64,000 nucleotides of DNA from Prunus persica. Taxonomy: Eukaryota; Streptophyta; Magnoliopsida; Rosales; Rosaceae. The notes below the pieces were generated by a model, which ran no database searches, was not told the origin of the DNA, and saw nothing but the letters and a program-made list of their open reading frames with translations. Location: NCBI RefSeq assembly GCF_000346465.2, contig NC_034009.1, positions 42,541,897 to 42,605,896 of the forward strand. The letters run 5' to 3'. Within the stretch, counting starts at the first letter, position 1, and every line of letters starts with the position of its first letter. A program made the position numbers and the translations under genes. Of this stretch, positions 45,945 through 59,300 are shown in pieces.

Positions 45945-48790
45945 GTGAGCAACAGAGAGAAAGATAGGAGAGAGAGATTTGGGGGAGAAGAAACCAAAGT
46001 GGAAGATGGTGATGTAGACGACGAGCCGTTTCGGGACTCCTGTTGTGATTGAATGCTGCGCAGTGTAGTTTGGCCTTCTGTGGGAGCAGACTAAGTTGCT
46101 GACACGTGTATTAATTAATCCTGTGGCAACAGTGATGGTCTGAGTTTTGAAGAAGTTCCACTTTAACCTCTCTATTTTTATTTATTACGACTTAACCGTT
46201 GTAATTTTCAAATTGTTACAATTTAAGAAGAATGACTCAACTCTTCTACCTTTTCAACGAAATTACACAACAATAATCTTCTAAATGGCACGGGTGCAAG
46301 CGGGTGGACACATTGTCTTAACTAACTTCATGTATACATTGTTCGTGTTCCATATAGCAAGCTGCAAGAGAAGGCAAAGGAAATGCAAGATGATAAGGTT
46401 CATTTAGGAATTTTGTTAGGACCCAATGTCCCCCCGTTGGAAAGATAACTTGTGTTGGAATGATATATGAGGTTTTGAGCACTCTTTGCTTATGAGCCGG
46501 TAGTAAAACACATTCTTATTCGACGAGGATTTCAAGGTGTTGTTACATCACAAGACTCGTAAATAAGTGATTGTTTATGGAGGAGTGTTAAGAAGACCAA
46601 ATTGTCAGTAATTATAGAATCACAAAGAGAGCGAAGTGCTTTCATTTGGGGCTTTCAGTTTTGATGCTCCTTCCCCTGCTTTCAGAGCAGCACCTTGTTG
46701 CTGGGCCTTCCAAAGCTCCATTTTGATTGGGCTTTGGCCCCATATAACTCAAAAGTTCATCAAAAAAGGTACACTGCAACATCATCAAGCACACCTATAA
46801 AATTCAAAAGGCCAAATACTTTGGTTGCTTAAAAGTTTTAACCGTAAATTAAAGTAGTTTAGATTATCGTTTGTACATTTTTTGAATTTTAATTTATAAA
46901 TAAAAAGAAAATGAGTCGAGTAATGTTCAATCCAAAGAGATGACAACATCAGGACTCACTTTTCACTTACTACTATGTTACTAATTGATATAAAGTAGTA
47001 GCAAGTAAGTTAGGTAGATAACCCCATCAGCCATTCATATTGGGCAATATATTTGATTTTTGGAGATGTGATGGCTGTAGCAATTACAACCAAGAAAATG
47101 AGAAAATGCTGTAACAATTACATGGTAGCTTGAGAGTAGTGGCATGCTTCATGTGCCTGTCATGGTCATGAAAACTCAGTTTCAATAAGCTCACATGATC
47201 ATAAGATCTCAACCCAATTGATAAATATTATAAACTATGATATAGTATAATGAAATTAATTGAGGGGTAGGGTCCGGATGGGGGTGCTTTTGGAAGGGTT
47301 AAAAGCTTTTTCTGACAATCAAAAGTGCTTCGCCAAAATGTGTGGTAAAAAATTTTAAAAGCGCTTTTGGATCATAGAATGGCTTTCTGGAGAAGCATCT
47401 GCCCTGTGCTTCCTTAGCAAGCACTCCCAAATGCTTTTTCAAAAAACACTTTAATTTCTTATGAAAATTTCAACATCTTGATGATAAAAACGATTTTACA
47501 TCTTCTAAAATAGGAAAGATATTCTGTCTGCCACCACAAAGAAAAGGCAGGCCCATGATTTAATTTGCAGGGTGCACGCACTGGAGCTTTATCACTGAGA
47601 AAGTTCTTTAACTCTTAATGTATGACTGCTAGTTTCTCATCCGCCGCCTGAACGACTGATATTAGCAGCCGTTGAAACGACTGATATTAGCAAAATCTAA
47701 TTTCGAGTGGATCAAATAAGAAAGACAATGATGGTGGAACACGTAAAGGGTGACTGAAGGCGGTGAATAATGTTCACACAAAAGGAATCAACGGACCTGC
47801 ACGGTGGTGCGTACGAACCAGCGTTTTGGCCTTATTATTAGATTATTGTTATTATTATATGTGTGATGTGAAAGTAGGTGAGTTGATTGGCAACATGGGA
47901 CATGCCTATAATGCATTAAACTACAACCAGCAAACAAAATTGGGTGTCCTAATCAAATACGAAGACCCTCATCTAACTAATTCCTGGACCCCAACAATTG
48001 CGTCCAAATACTAAACAGCTCAAGATTAATCATCGGTCCCTACCAAATTAGTGACAAAATTAATTGAATTGAACCACCAGATCAATACTGTCCATACAAA
48101 TTTGGTTACATACTAGTGAGTGAAGTATGTGTTCGAGTCAAATACTTATGTAAAGTTAGATTGTAAGTTACCAGATATTTTGTTTAAATCCAAATTCAGT
48201 TTTAGACCTTATAATTGTGTAAATTGTTTTAAAAATTTGGGAAGTGTTATTAGCACTTCAAAGTAGTATCCTATACTATTATAATACAATTATAATTTTG
48301 TACATGCAATAATGTACCTAATGAAGAGAGAAAAAAAAAAAACCTTCAATGAAGACACAATGTCCAATTAGAACATACCGCGTGTTATTAGGATTCATAT
48401 TCCGCAGTGCATGTTAGGTTACTTATTTAATAATGTGGTAGGGAAGGGAAGTCTATGCCGATTTTTATGTAGGTGTTATCAATCACCACCGTGTTATAAT
48501 AAGGATGTGCAACATGATTGTACTCCAGGGTATAATATGTTTTAGTATTCACGTATTATAAGTTATAACATATGTGGATTGATAACATCACGAGATGATC
48601 CCGATGAAAAAAGAATCGTATTAAATGGTGAAAATTTGAGAAGATATTCTATCACATTATTGTGGCAATAAGTAAGGTGATGATATAGAAGGTGAGGTGA
48701 AAAATATATTTATTTAATTCTATAGTATATTGGTTTTATTATGGCAGGTTATTCTGGTCTGGATATTATATTGGCAGAGTTACATGTTAC
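45945..48790. other. Long spacer with a MITE
   Basis: The MBD8-like promoter occupies the left end. A MITE copy lies at 47268-47500. Near 47655-47693 an 18-base phrase AACGACTGATATTAGCA is repeated 22 bp apart. The remaining sequence is AT-rich with no gene. The LRR gene leader begins around 48830. Confidence 0.5.
47268..47500. mobile_element. MITE of the AAGCGCTTCT family, second copy (reverse orientation)
   Basis: The sequence (GGGTCCGGATGGGGGTGCTT ... GTTTTTATC) is a reverse-oriented relative of 30869-31122: its reverse complement carries CATTTGGGAGTGCT, AGCACA, TGCTTCTCCAGAAAG and GATCCAAAAGCGCTTTTAA in the same order. The interior is rich in AAGTGCTT/AAGCGCTT motifs. Confidence 0.65.
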
Positions 48791-49184
48791 AGAAACCGTG
48801 TAACATGCGCGTATGTCCTTTTCTTGTGCGGCTCTTCTATATCTTCTAAATCTCTCCATCTCCTGTTGCCTATTTCTAGTGTTTTTTAGGCTGTGGCTTA
48901 ATTAGTCCACAACCACAACCACCGCTCAAACGAGAGTTTCAAGCCGTTTTTTCAGGTTGGAAGGAGCCCAAGACCTTTCTTTCTTCTCATTCAAAAAGAA
49001 GCTTCAACGCCTGTAAGGCACCAGGAGAGAGGACGAGAGTCAGAAAACTTTCGTCCAGTGGGGAGTGTGGAGAGTAAATGCGCTCGTCCATCACCTCCGC
49101 CACCCTCCCTCTCTCTTTTCACATTGTGAAGTTAGATAGAGGCTCGAAACCGGTTGCTTTGGGAAACTAAAGCAATTCTGGCAG

Positions 49185-49486
49185 GTAAAAAAACTCTGTA
49201 ACATATGTAAAGATTTTGTCTTTCTTTTTGCCAATCTTTTTTGCCACAAAATGATGGCCGTACATAATACGTATCAATCTTGACGTGTTGCTTCTAAAAG
49301 TTTTTGTATGCTAATTGGTATGGTGGTGGTTGTTTTCTGCAATAAAGTTCGTGTCTTGGTGGTTTTCTGGGGATACGGGATTTGTCTCTGAATTGGGTTC
49401 ATGCGTTTGATTCAAAGAAAGCTAATGTTGGTTTTTAAAATGATTTGGAAGTATTTCTAAATTATTTATTGTTGTTTTGTGAACAG
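49185..49486 (+). other. 5' UTR intron of the LRR gene
   Basis: A donor (TCTGGCAG|GTAAAA) at 49185 and an acceptor (TTGTGAACAG) ending at 49486 bound a likely leader intron. The exon before it (from about 48830) starts near a pyrimidine-rich CTTCTATATC zone. Confidence 0.5.
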
Positions 49487-49839
49487 AGAAGGTTTTTGAA
49501 CAAACACATTTTCCCAAAGCTTCCAGAGAGGAGCTGCAGCATATAAAACTCTGGCCGACAATTCGGACAAGTTTTCTCGAGCCGGAGCAGGTGTTGGCCC
49601 TCAGTTTTCTGGTCATCAACCCTGTTTCGGGTGGCCTCAGTCACTGATTTGGTGCCTTCCTGTTGATTATGGTTAAACACTTGGTCCAACTAACATCAGT
49701 GTAAAGCCCAAACAACCAGACTTTTGGAATTTGAACGTGAGCTCAGTTTTGAAGAAAACAGCAGGCAAAACCAGACTGAAATACAAGCGTTTTTGGGTTT
49801 CGGTGTATTTTTTAGGATTCAGAGTTTATTGTATCAAAA

Positions 49840-52243
49840 ATGACAAAATTCAGTTGCTTCTCTGTGATAGTTAGGCGGAAGAAGAAGGTTCAGGTGAGAC
49901 TCTCTCTCAATATAGTTGGTTTCTTTATTGTAATGTGATATATGTATTTGGGTTTTTGTTGAACTTTGTGAATTGTGATCCGCTCAATTTTCCGTCCTCT
50001 TTTTGCTTTTTCTGTTTAATTTTAGAGAGATTATGAATCTGCAAGACCTGTTGAAGTGGACAAGGCAATTAGAACCCTGCAAGTCAGGCTTCAACAACAG
50101 CCAGTGAAACATTTGGAGATTGATGGGACCTTGAAGCCAGCAACTTTAGGAGTCTTGATACCTTATGGTGTTGAGAAGAAGTACACTACCCCTAGTGGCA
50201 AGGCAAGGAGCCCTTACAGTCCTATTGGGTTTGTTGAAGCAGCATTCTATGAAGGGGAAGATGAGCATGAAGGGAACCCCTTGGAGAGGGAAAACTGTTG
50301 TAATGATTGCTCTCATCTGCAAACCCCTGAAGCCAATTCAGGTGAAGTGACTCCATCAGGGAAGATGGATTTATCTGAATCTGATTCAGGTGATAGGGGT
50401 GTTGATAGGATTGAAAGTGGGCATCTTAGTGATCCGGGCGTAGGGAAGGCAGAGTTTTGGGCATCACCAAAGCTTACCAGGTCATGCTCTAATTTGGAAA
50501 CTCATCATACGGATGTGGTTAAGAAGATGTCATCTAAGTTGCCTGCTTCGAAGACTCAGTATTTTGAAGAATTACATGAATTGGCAGACAGTGTGACGAA
50601 GTATGTTGATCCTGGCAGCCCCGGTTCTGTGTTAACCCACTTCACTGCTGATAAAGTGATGCTGAAGAAGCATTCTTCAAGCCAAGTTCTTCCTTCTAGA
50701 AGTAGAAAGTTGTGGTGGAAGTTGTTCCTTTGGAGCCACAGGAACCTGCACAAAACAAGGACTGCAAAACAAAAAACGCCTAGCCCCATTTCTTTGAACA
50801 AGCAAGGAGGGTACTCTTCGGATACACTCGAACCAAACCGGGCTATGCAGTTTGTCAAGATGGAATCACCTCTGTCTTGTACTGGAGAATCATTGAACAA
50901 GGGGAAGAATATTGCAGATGACAACAAGAGCTGGGATGGTTTTAACGTTGGAGGCTCTGCTTTATGGCCTCAGAACCAATGGGTTGCTTTCTCAGCGGAC
51001 ACATCCTCATCTACAAGAGTGCAAGAGTGGGTGAAAGATCTCAAAATGCAACCCTCGGAAAATAATGAATATGACTACGAGGGACTCATCACCCCACCGA
51101 CCCCGCCCACTCCTGAGACTCCTCAATCTCCGGTGAGTCCTGAGACTACTAGATCAAAAAGCGCAACTTACTTTAGTCGAGGTCTTGACGAGGATACTTT
51201 ACATGCTAATACTGTGATCCAGACTCTAAATTCTTCTACAACTGTGGCTCACATATCTGGTATGGGATTGAAAGCTATCCCCAACATTTCATGCTTAGGC
51301 AGTCTTCGATCTATCAACTTGTCAAACAACTTCCTAGGTATGTTGCTATAGCAGAAAACAAATAAACCATAGAAGTTAATACTTGCATATTGGTTAACGG
51401 TACTAAGCTTCTTGGCAATTGTTCTCAATTTGCAGCCCACATCACTCCAGGATCGCTGCCGAAGAGCCTTCACACGCTCAACTTGTCGAAGAACAAAATC
51501 AGCACCATTGAAGGACTAAGAGACTTAACTCGATTGCGTGTACTTGATGTCAGTTACAACCGCATTTCTAGAGTTGGACGTGGTAAGCTTTTATCATTCT
51601 AACTTTTCAACCATCTAATTAATCTTAGAAAACAAGCTTTCCCAAGTAAAATATACTATTCCAAATGGTCACTGATTCACTGTGGATCTTAATGGTGCCA
51701 GGGTTATCAAGCTGCACTCTAATCAAGGAGCTCTATCTCACTGGGAACAAGATCAGTGATGTCGAGGGTCTACATAGGCTACTGAAGTTAACAGTTCTGG
51801 ACCTGAGCTTCAACAAGATAACAACAACAAAGGCAATGGGACAGCTGGTGGCTAACTACAACTCACTGCAGGCTCTGAATCTGTTAGGGAATCCAATCCA
51901 GAACAACATCAGTGATGAGCAGCTGCGCAAGGCAGTTTGCGGTTTCCTCCCGAAGCTAGTGTACCTGAACAAGCAGTCCATCAAACCACAAAGAGCAAGA
52001 GAGGTACTCACAAACAGTGTAGCCAAAGCTGCATTAGGGAACAAAGGATGGAGCCCTCGTAGAAAAGATGGCAAGAGGCTTAACCAAAAACGTGCCTCGT
52101 TAAAAAAGCCTAATACCATATCACCAAGAAAAACTTCATCACTTCCCATACATGGGCACAAGAGCGGTGCAAGTGATGTACAGAAAAACATACGCAAGTC
52201 CAAGAGCATATCCATAGCTGCACTCCCCTCTTCATCCCATTAG
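49840..52243 (+). CDS. Leucine-rich-repeat protein (outer-arm dynein light-chain-like)
   Basis: The 684-residue protein has coding exons 49840-49893, 50026-51337, 51436-51582 and 51702-52243, with consistent phases. It starts MTKFSCFSVIVRRKKKVQ and continues DYESARPVEVDKAIRTLQVR. Residues to about 400 are low-complexity and Ser/Pro-rich (LITPPTPPTPETPQSPVSPE). The C-terminal third carries SDS22-like repeats: LGSLRSINLSNNFL, SLHTLNLSKNKISTIEG, LRVLDVSYNRISRVG, IKELYLTGNKISDVEG, LTVLDLSFNKIT and LQALNLLGNPI, followed by a Lys/Arg-rich basic tail ending SISIAALPSSSH. The dynein name reflects only repeat similarity; plants lack axonemal dynein, so function is unknown. In Arabidopsis a similar gene (At1g78230) sits beside QUA2, as here. 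Confidence 0.88.
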
Positions 52244-52249
52244 ATGCTT

Positions 52250-53037
52250 TTTCCATGTTAGCGGGCCTTCCCAAAATTTTGACACAAAATTTGTAGGGGG
52301 TGTCTCTCCCTTCTCTGTTGTTTTCAGAGTCTCTTCAAAGTCTGTAGGGCTACAAAGACCTGGTAGTTTTCATGTCAGTTTTCATGTCAGTTTTCCATCG
52401 GTTATTATATATATGCAGGCTGCATTTTTGCTATATTTGCTCATTTCTATTTAGTTGAAACCAAATTGGCTCTTACTATTCATTACAAGGCAAAAGAAAA
52501 AAGTAATCATTAGAGAACGTAAGACAAGAAACCCATGTTGATGTTGCAACCTAAACCTACTACAAGATGCACATCCAAAGCAGCTAAGCGAATTTGGAAA
52601 ATGATGATTTAGTAAATTGTTCATCGATATTGTCATGTACTGTGATACCAGGCATCGGCCATTCGCCCCAAAAAGGGGTTTTCCCTTATAATGATGCAAG
52701 CAAGTCGCGAAATTCCCGACTGTTATTTCACATTGTGAGAGCAATTCAAGTAGTTCAATTTCTAGGCGGCAAGGGCGAAGGTTAGCTGGAGGTTTGTGTC
52801 TACTGTATGATTCCAAATTAATATGGAAAAAAGAAAGAGAAAAACAGAGCAAGGCTTGGGATACTTCGACATGGAAGATGACCATTTAGGCCAGGCATAT
52901 TATATTACGCCCTAAAGAGGAGAAATCTTGTGACCAAAACTTGACGTGGAAAGACGTGTGCGGGTAAACATCATAATGCTTGCAAACAAAACCAAAATCT
53001 TCAAGCTTTATCTTCTCCTGTTTCAAATCTTTATGGC

Positions 53038-53072
<35 letters not shown>

Positions 53073-53860
53073 GTGAACTAAAATTTTGGTTCATTGCTAC
53101 CTCTTGGTGTTTATAGCATAGGATGTCACTAAAGAAAAAGGCATACTACAAGATTCATCGCGCCAAGCTGGCCCCATAAAGATTTTCTAAGAACGCACAC
53201 GTTTCTGTAGACAAAGTAACAAACAAAATATTAAAGTTAATTTCTTATTTTACAGGACAAGTGCTTAACAACTAACTTTACCAAACTCCGTAGCTTTCTC
53301 CCTCCTTTTTTTTTTTCATACGATCATAAGGATACTCTACAAGGTTCACGCTCAAAGGATCAGAACAGAACTTTGGAGCTCATTTTCACCAATCATTAAG
53401 TACCTGAAATCTAGTTACAAAAGAATACAAAAACAAAATTTGCTCTCCAAGTAAATCCTTGCTTTGTAGTAGAATCAGAATGCCCCTGTTCACAAAATTC
53501 CCAGTTCATTTTCTTAAATGATCACCATCACCCTGGCACCAGTTGACCAACAAGACATGAAAACTCCTGCTGCAACTCAAAGCCCGGAGGTTTATTTTTG
53601 CACACCTTCATCCACAAAATTACCAAGTAAATCGTTGATAAATAATCCAAATTTCCACAAGGTGCCACCAAGCTTTATATACATCACATGTTATGATTTC
53701 TTATGACTCGAAAAACCTTGCAACACAAGATACAGTTATGTCAAGGACCAACCAAGATACCTCTGATGCACCCAAATTCCTTCTAGGTCCAAGCTTCCTC
53801 AAGCTATAACACAACATTCTTTGAAGCACAAGCAAAGAACTCCCTCAAATTGTCCAAACC
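52250..53860. other. 3' regions of LRR and PORR genes
   Basis: Converging 3' UTRs and spacer. It holds a (GA)15 run at 53041-53070 and a T-rich tract at 53308-53318. No gene is seen. Confidence 0.5.
53041..53070 (+). repeat. (GA)15 microsatellite
   Basis: An uninterrupted run of 15 AG units in the spacer between the LRR and PORR genes. Confidence 0.95.
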
Positions 53861-53866
53861 CTCTTG

Positions 53867-55096
53867 TCATTTCCATTGATCAACACAACCCTGTTCCATT
53901 TCCTTCATTTCAGCATACTTATACAGCTTCTCATTGAAAACCACCTGCGGATCCTTCTCAATCAAAACCCCATTTTGGTCATAAGCATCTTTCAAGAAAA
54001 CAACCCAATTCATCTCTGTCCCCGCGAGATAAAACGTTCTGGGCTGCTTAAAAAGCATCTGATAAGTATGCTTGGTCAAACTAAACTCCTCCTTGAACTC
54101 CACAACATGGTGTATAGAAGCCCTCTTCTCCAATGTCAAGCTCAAAAACTCATGCAACACTCCCACTCTGTACTTCTCCGCTTCCAGAGTCCAAAGGTCG
54201 AATCTTGACCCATCCGAATACGGCGAAACCAGAGGAAGCGAGTTCAATAAGTTCAATTTCCTCTCATCCTCTTTTTCCAAACCCAAATCCTTCCCATGCT
54301 TCACTGGAAACCTAAAAGCCCTCTTCACTTTCTCCTCGTCAACAATAAACTCCCTCTCCAAAGTGCTCACCGCCAACAACGGATCCCAATTCACCAATTC
54401 AAGCATTCTCTTCCCACCTTCCTCAATCACAGTTCGAAAATAATTAGGGTACTTCGAAACCCGGTCTCGAAAATCTTCTGGGATTCCAAATAAGGACCTG
54501 CAATGGTAGATTTTACTCAAAGGGATACGCTTGTTCGAGGACATCATAAGCAATTTACGAACCTTGTTAACTCGGTCCGATTCCATTGAGTCGACAATGA
54601 CTCGTTCCTGTTCGAGCAAATCTTCCATGAACTCGGTGAAGCCGATCCACATTTTGTTGTCGACATGGCGGTAGGTTTGGAACAGAAGGGGGTGGCGCTG
54701 GAGGAATCGGGCGATTTTCCGGCCGCGAGGGAAGCCGAGTTCTCGGTGGAGCTTGCCGGCGTCGTCGAGGCGGAGGACGCGGTGGGGCTGCTTGGAGAGG
54801 AAGTCTCTGGATTTTGTGAGGAACCGGTAGTGGGCATCGCGCTCGACGATGTGCTCGAAGTGGGGGATGAGGTTGGGTTGGGTCTGGACGAGCTTCGTTC
54901 GAGGGCTTTCGTCTTTCTTGCGCTTTTTTTTAAATTTTTTGGGGGTTTTGGTGATGAGGAAGGAGGTGGAGAATGGAGAGGTTTGGAGGAGGAGGAGGGA
55001 GAGCTGCAGGCGATTAGGGTTAGGGTTTGGGTTTGGGAGAAGAGATGGGGGTGTGGCGGTGGGGGTTTTGGAAACGAGGAGGCGCCACCAAGCCAT
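53867..55096 (-). CDS. PORR-domain organelle RNA-binding protein
   Basis: The plant organelle RNA recognition (PORR, formerly DUF860) family promotes splicing of group II introns in chloroplasts or mitochondria. The 409-residue frame is intronless, which is usual for the family. The N-terminus (MAWWRLLVSKTPTATPPSLL, then FKKKRKKDESPRTKLVQTQ) looks like an organelle transit peptide with basic residues. The PORR core follows: YRFLTKSRDFLSKQPHRVLR, GFPRGRKIARFLQRHPLLFQ, RVNKVRKLLMMSSNKRIPL, YHCRSLFGIPEDFRDRVSKY, VHHVVEFKEEFSLTKHTYQM and LFKQPRTFYLAGTEMNWVV. The ATG chosen at 55096 gives a transit peptide and the family length. The family-typical Trp/Arg positions are present. Chloroplast or mitochondrial destination is undecided. 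Confidence 0.9.
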   Translation of the reverse strand: MAWWRLLVSKTPTATPPSLLPNPNPNPNRLQLSLLLLQTSPFSTSFLITKTPKKFKKKRKKDESPRTKLVQTQPNLIPHFEHIVERDAHYRFLTKSRDFLSKQPHRVLRLDDAGKLHRELGFPRGRKIARFLQRHPLLFQTYRHVDNKMWIGFTEFMEDLLEQERVIVDSMESDRVNKVRKLLMMSSNKRIPLSKIYHCRSLFGIPEDFRDRVSKYPNYFRTVIEEGGKRMLELVNWDPLLAVSTLEREFIVDEEKVKRAFRFPVKHGKDLGLEKEDERKLNLLNSLPLVSPYSDGSRFDLWTLEAEKYRVGVLHEFLSLTLEKRASIHHVVEFKEEFSLTKHTYQMLFKQPRTFYLAGTEMNWVVFLKDAYDQNGVLIEKDPQVVFNEKLYKYAEMKEMEQGCVDQWK

Positions 55097-55129
55097 GGAA
55101 TTTGCAGCGCTCTGCCCAAACTGAAGTGA

Positions 55130-56310
55130 AATTTAAATTTCAGCAAAATGACCTGATACTACAACAATTTCTCAAACTCTCTTTCCAATTTTTAGGTTTA
55201 CCTATAATTTAACCCAATTAAGAATAGATTTTTGAAAAGAAAATATGGAGGGAAATAAATTTTAGATGGAATAAATCACATTCCTACTTACTTGCCAATC
55301 ATAATTTAACACGTATACAGAAAAAATGAATTATTTATGTATATGCTTCACCACTAGAGCCCTCCATTGCCGCCCAATATTTCTCCCATTTGCCATGTTC
55401 TCTATTTGTTCAAAGTTTTTTTTAACCAACATAGGGGCCCTTTTTATCCAATCTTTTTAAAACAAGCGATATTGGCGGACAGGGAAAATAAACCTAGGAT
55501 CTCTAGTGCAGATATAAGAGTAAACGTTCTTAACCACTTGTGCTACAAGCCCTTTGCCCCTTGCCCCTTTCATCCAATCTTTAGTGTTTCTAAACGAAAT
55601 CATAATTTTCTTTTGTAACATTTAAATACTAACACTTTATGAGCAATTTTATGAGAGAGCTAGTGAACCAATTGGCCCAAGAGAGACTCATGGGTGTATG
55701 TCTCGAATAAGCCCAGTAGAGAAAAAACAACCCTCTGTGCTGAGAGAGCTAATGCCATTTGCTGCGTCACATGGACAAATCTAAAGCATGCTTGCGAACT
55801 TTGTTTCCCAAGAGAAGGCCAAATTACAAGCTTCACATTTGAAATGGATCATGTAATATTGCAAATGTAAAATATAATCAACTTTTGATGGTGCTTGACA
55901 TAAATGCATTGCCAAGCATGTTTTTACACTATAAGAAACTGACTGCATTTGTTTATTCTGTAATGATCTTCACAATCTTAATCATGTGGTTGTATAGTTA
56001 CAATGAGAAATTACATGGAAGATTAAAAATCTAATCCTACACTTCTCTCTCACTTGCTCCGGACCTCAATACCATAATAATTACATGACCTATGTCCTAT
56101 GGCAGCCTTACGGCTCCACAGGAGTTGTGTCGCTTTTACAAGACCGAATTTTGATTTCTTTTCTCCCATGTTTTCTTTGGTTTCTTCTGTCCAAAATTTT
56201 TGATTCCCTCCTTTCAACGGCAGAGCTTTATGATGATTGATTAAAATAAGTAAATGAATATGAATGAAGTGATATACCACCATATCTCAGGCTCCCTTTG
56301 GAAACTCCTT
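55130..56310. other. Spacer with tRNA-like repeat, PORR promoter and QUA2 3' region
   Basis: PORR promoter on the left and QUA2 3' UTR on the right. A reverse-oriented tRNA-derived SINE-like copy is at 55465-55560. No gene is seen; a short frame near 56050-56283 is unconvincing. Confidence 0.5.
55465..55560 (-). repeat. tRNA-derived SINE-like repeat, second copy
   Basis: On the minus strand the sequence reads GGGCTTGTAGCACAAGTGG (box A-like), then TTAAGAACGTTTACTCTTATATC, then GATCCTAGG. It aligns with 18661-18745 in the same order. Box B is largely decayed. Confidence 0.5.
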
Positions 56311-56311
56311 A

Positions 56312-59300
56312 TTAGTTTGCTTGTTTCTTGAAGAAAGGCTTTTGGCATATGAGTAGTTTCTCATCGCTGTTGCTTTCGATTTCTACCACACGCGCATCCC
56401 ACTTCAGCCCTGTTGTCAGAGCTCTTGCTGATTCGACAAGAGCAGCTTTGTCATGGATTATCACCCAACCCTGCAATAACCATCAACATCAGAATCATAA
56501 CTAACATAATGAAACAAAGAAGAAACAATCCTTCATAGCAACTGTAAGTTTCTTTTGTGTTTCGGTGGCATTGAAGTTAATCAATTAGCATCTTACATAA
56601 CTTGTGGATGCATAGTGGTTAAAGGCTTCATCCAACACTAAAGGAAAATATGATTATCATATGCTTGTCCATGTGTTCTGACCAGTTGCATCCTGACATG
56701 TTACTAGACATCTATCCATCTATAAGAACTGGTGTCTATAAAAGGCTTAAAAAGCATTTCCTCTATGAGTCTACAATTTACTTATCAGCTCCTCGTTCTA
56801 AGGGCAAATAGCCAGCGTGGAAAAGAAACCGCACTTAACTAAAACACAGACAAAACCAACAGCCAGTATTAGTATCACCAAAACATAGCCAAAACCAAAT
56901 GAGAGTTTTATTTTTCTTCCTTGAGTCATTAAAAGTGGAACAGTTACACAGTACCATATATGCAGTAGACACATGATTTTTATGGATGTACAAAAGACCA
57001 CCCACATGGTCCTTGCTACAAACTTAAATTTTTTGATACTTTCATCTTCTTTAAATGGTAAAAATACCAATAATATAACTGTGACATACAAACTTGCATG
57101 GCAACCAATTCAATCTTGCGTGCAAAAACCCATTCAATGCAACAAATAACATATTCGGGGCACAACAGAATGCTCTGATAGTAAATTGATTTTTAAATTG
57201 AAATTTATTATATACTCTGTAATCTTGCATGATAATCAACATCCAGAAATTAATTAGTGCATGTCTGACTAGTTCTTCTGAACATTCAAAGCCATTGAAT
57301 AGAATTGGAACAAAAAGGACCCTTGCAAAATAACCATAGATAAAATAGGACCGTTTAGCATGGGTACCTCTGGACGAAGCAATCGATCAATCTCAGTGAA
57401 TAGATCCAGAATGGTACATCTGCGCTGGTGATCAACTTCAAGGGAAAGAAGTCCTGCTGCATGCACCAGATCATAGGTTCTTGGGTATGTTGGAAAGGGT
57501 TCACACCTGAAAAAGAGAAAAAGTAGTATTAAAACAAACTATAAATTCAATAGTTACAAGTATCCTTTCACAAACCAAATGTATGATGACATCCCTTAGC
57601 ATGCATTGCTAGTTATTTCTTCAAGTTATTTACCCAAGTTACAAAATTGTTCTAATGCTGAATTATTCCAAATGGCAAGGCTGTTCTAATACTGTCCTGC
57701 CCAATGAAATTTTAACCAGAGTTTTCTAATTTGGCAGCTAACCAAGTAAAATGAAGTAAGAATTCCCCCATCAAGAATTCAACCATCAGATCCGTAAAGT
57801 CAGCCTAATTTAAGAAGCTTGAGGTCATTTTTATAATACAAAATTCCTGTTTGGTTTACCCCACTGATCAACCAAGGGAAGGAGCACCAGCTGACTACTA
57901 AACATGAAGGCCAAAAAAATCCCTAGTTAGGGTACGAATCTACTTTCTCTCCTTCATGAATGTTTAAGTTAAAAAATACAAAAACCCAATAGCAACAAGA
58001 CTTGGGATAGCAAGCAAATCAAATTAAGTTGATATGGTGCTTTTTGCAGATGAAATTTGGTTAAGTTTGAGATTCCAAGTCAAACACGATGTTAGTACAT
58101 AAACGGTAACTGTAAGACAACATGATGTAAGGAAAGGAGGATGCAAAGACAAAAGTAGCTTTACCAATCATGCAGAACACCGACAAATCCCCTGTCAAGG
58201 ATCAAGGGCAAATAATTGGGTCCATTTGACGGGACCACATTCATGACCCACACAGATTTTCCAGCTTCCAATAATGCAGAATTAAAACCACCAAAATGAG
58301 CATTCATGTCAAGTACGTTTCTAAGCATGTTATAGGGTGGTGAAGGATCCTCATCGCCGGGTCTCTTTGGATGATCTGAGAATATCAATGGTGACAGAAG
58401 AGACCAATAATTACGGACCGCCATTTTCCAGGTCTCGGCATCCTCAGAGAGTTCTTCTGGGTGCAATCCTGAATGAAAATTATAACACATACATAAAGCA
58501 TATGATTTTCACCAAAAATAACGTAAGAGATACATAGATAAGTCAGAGGCTAAGCAAATAATGCATTTATTTTTTCCACTCTAAGCTGTATCAAGAACAC
58601 AAGAAGTACCATATATTGCAAGTTCACTCTTGTTTGGATTAGCCCTTGAAGGCCAGGTTGTCCTCTCTTCAATAGGAATCCATCGGCGGCTTTGTGTTCC
58701 CCCAATACAAGCTTGGAGTGGTCGATAATATGGAGATTCAACATCATGGCCTTTGCTGCATATAGAGGGACCTGAACCAGGCTTCCTAAAGAATAAGCAG
58801 ATTGTAATACAAATCAGTATCAGCTCTTATTTGCGTGCACTAAAGACCAAACACATATGATCCCAAGTTGAGAAGAAAAACCATGTTAGTTTCCTTACCG
58901 CGAACTATAACAATTCCTTTTACTGGTCTTTTTCCATACAACTGTTTCATCTTGTTGTGATAACATCTCCCAGCAGAGATTTTCTGCAAAATCATGCACA
59001 AGGTTCCACCTTTTCTGATTCACTTTGTTACGACGAAACGTCTCAGCATTTGTAATTGGTGATGTCCAGACAAAGTATCCACCGGGCTTCAAAACTCTAT
59101 CAACTTCAATCAAGAGGATCCCATCTGTACGACATAACATTTTATACAGATGATTAACATACACTAAACATGGACCCATCCAAATCCAGAAATTCACAAA
59201 AGCAAAACCAAGGTGCTCAAATTCACAGTCCAGATTCTAAGATTCTGCAAACTAAGGTTAGTGCATCACATCAAATTTTTTCTCTTATTCAAACTTTCTT

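Noticed and set aside
53864..55146. Long frames on the other strand and in other frames of the PORR gene
   Set aside because: They are shadows of the GC-rich 5' part of a gene with clear PORR homology on the minus strand.
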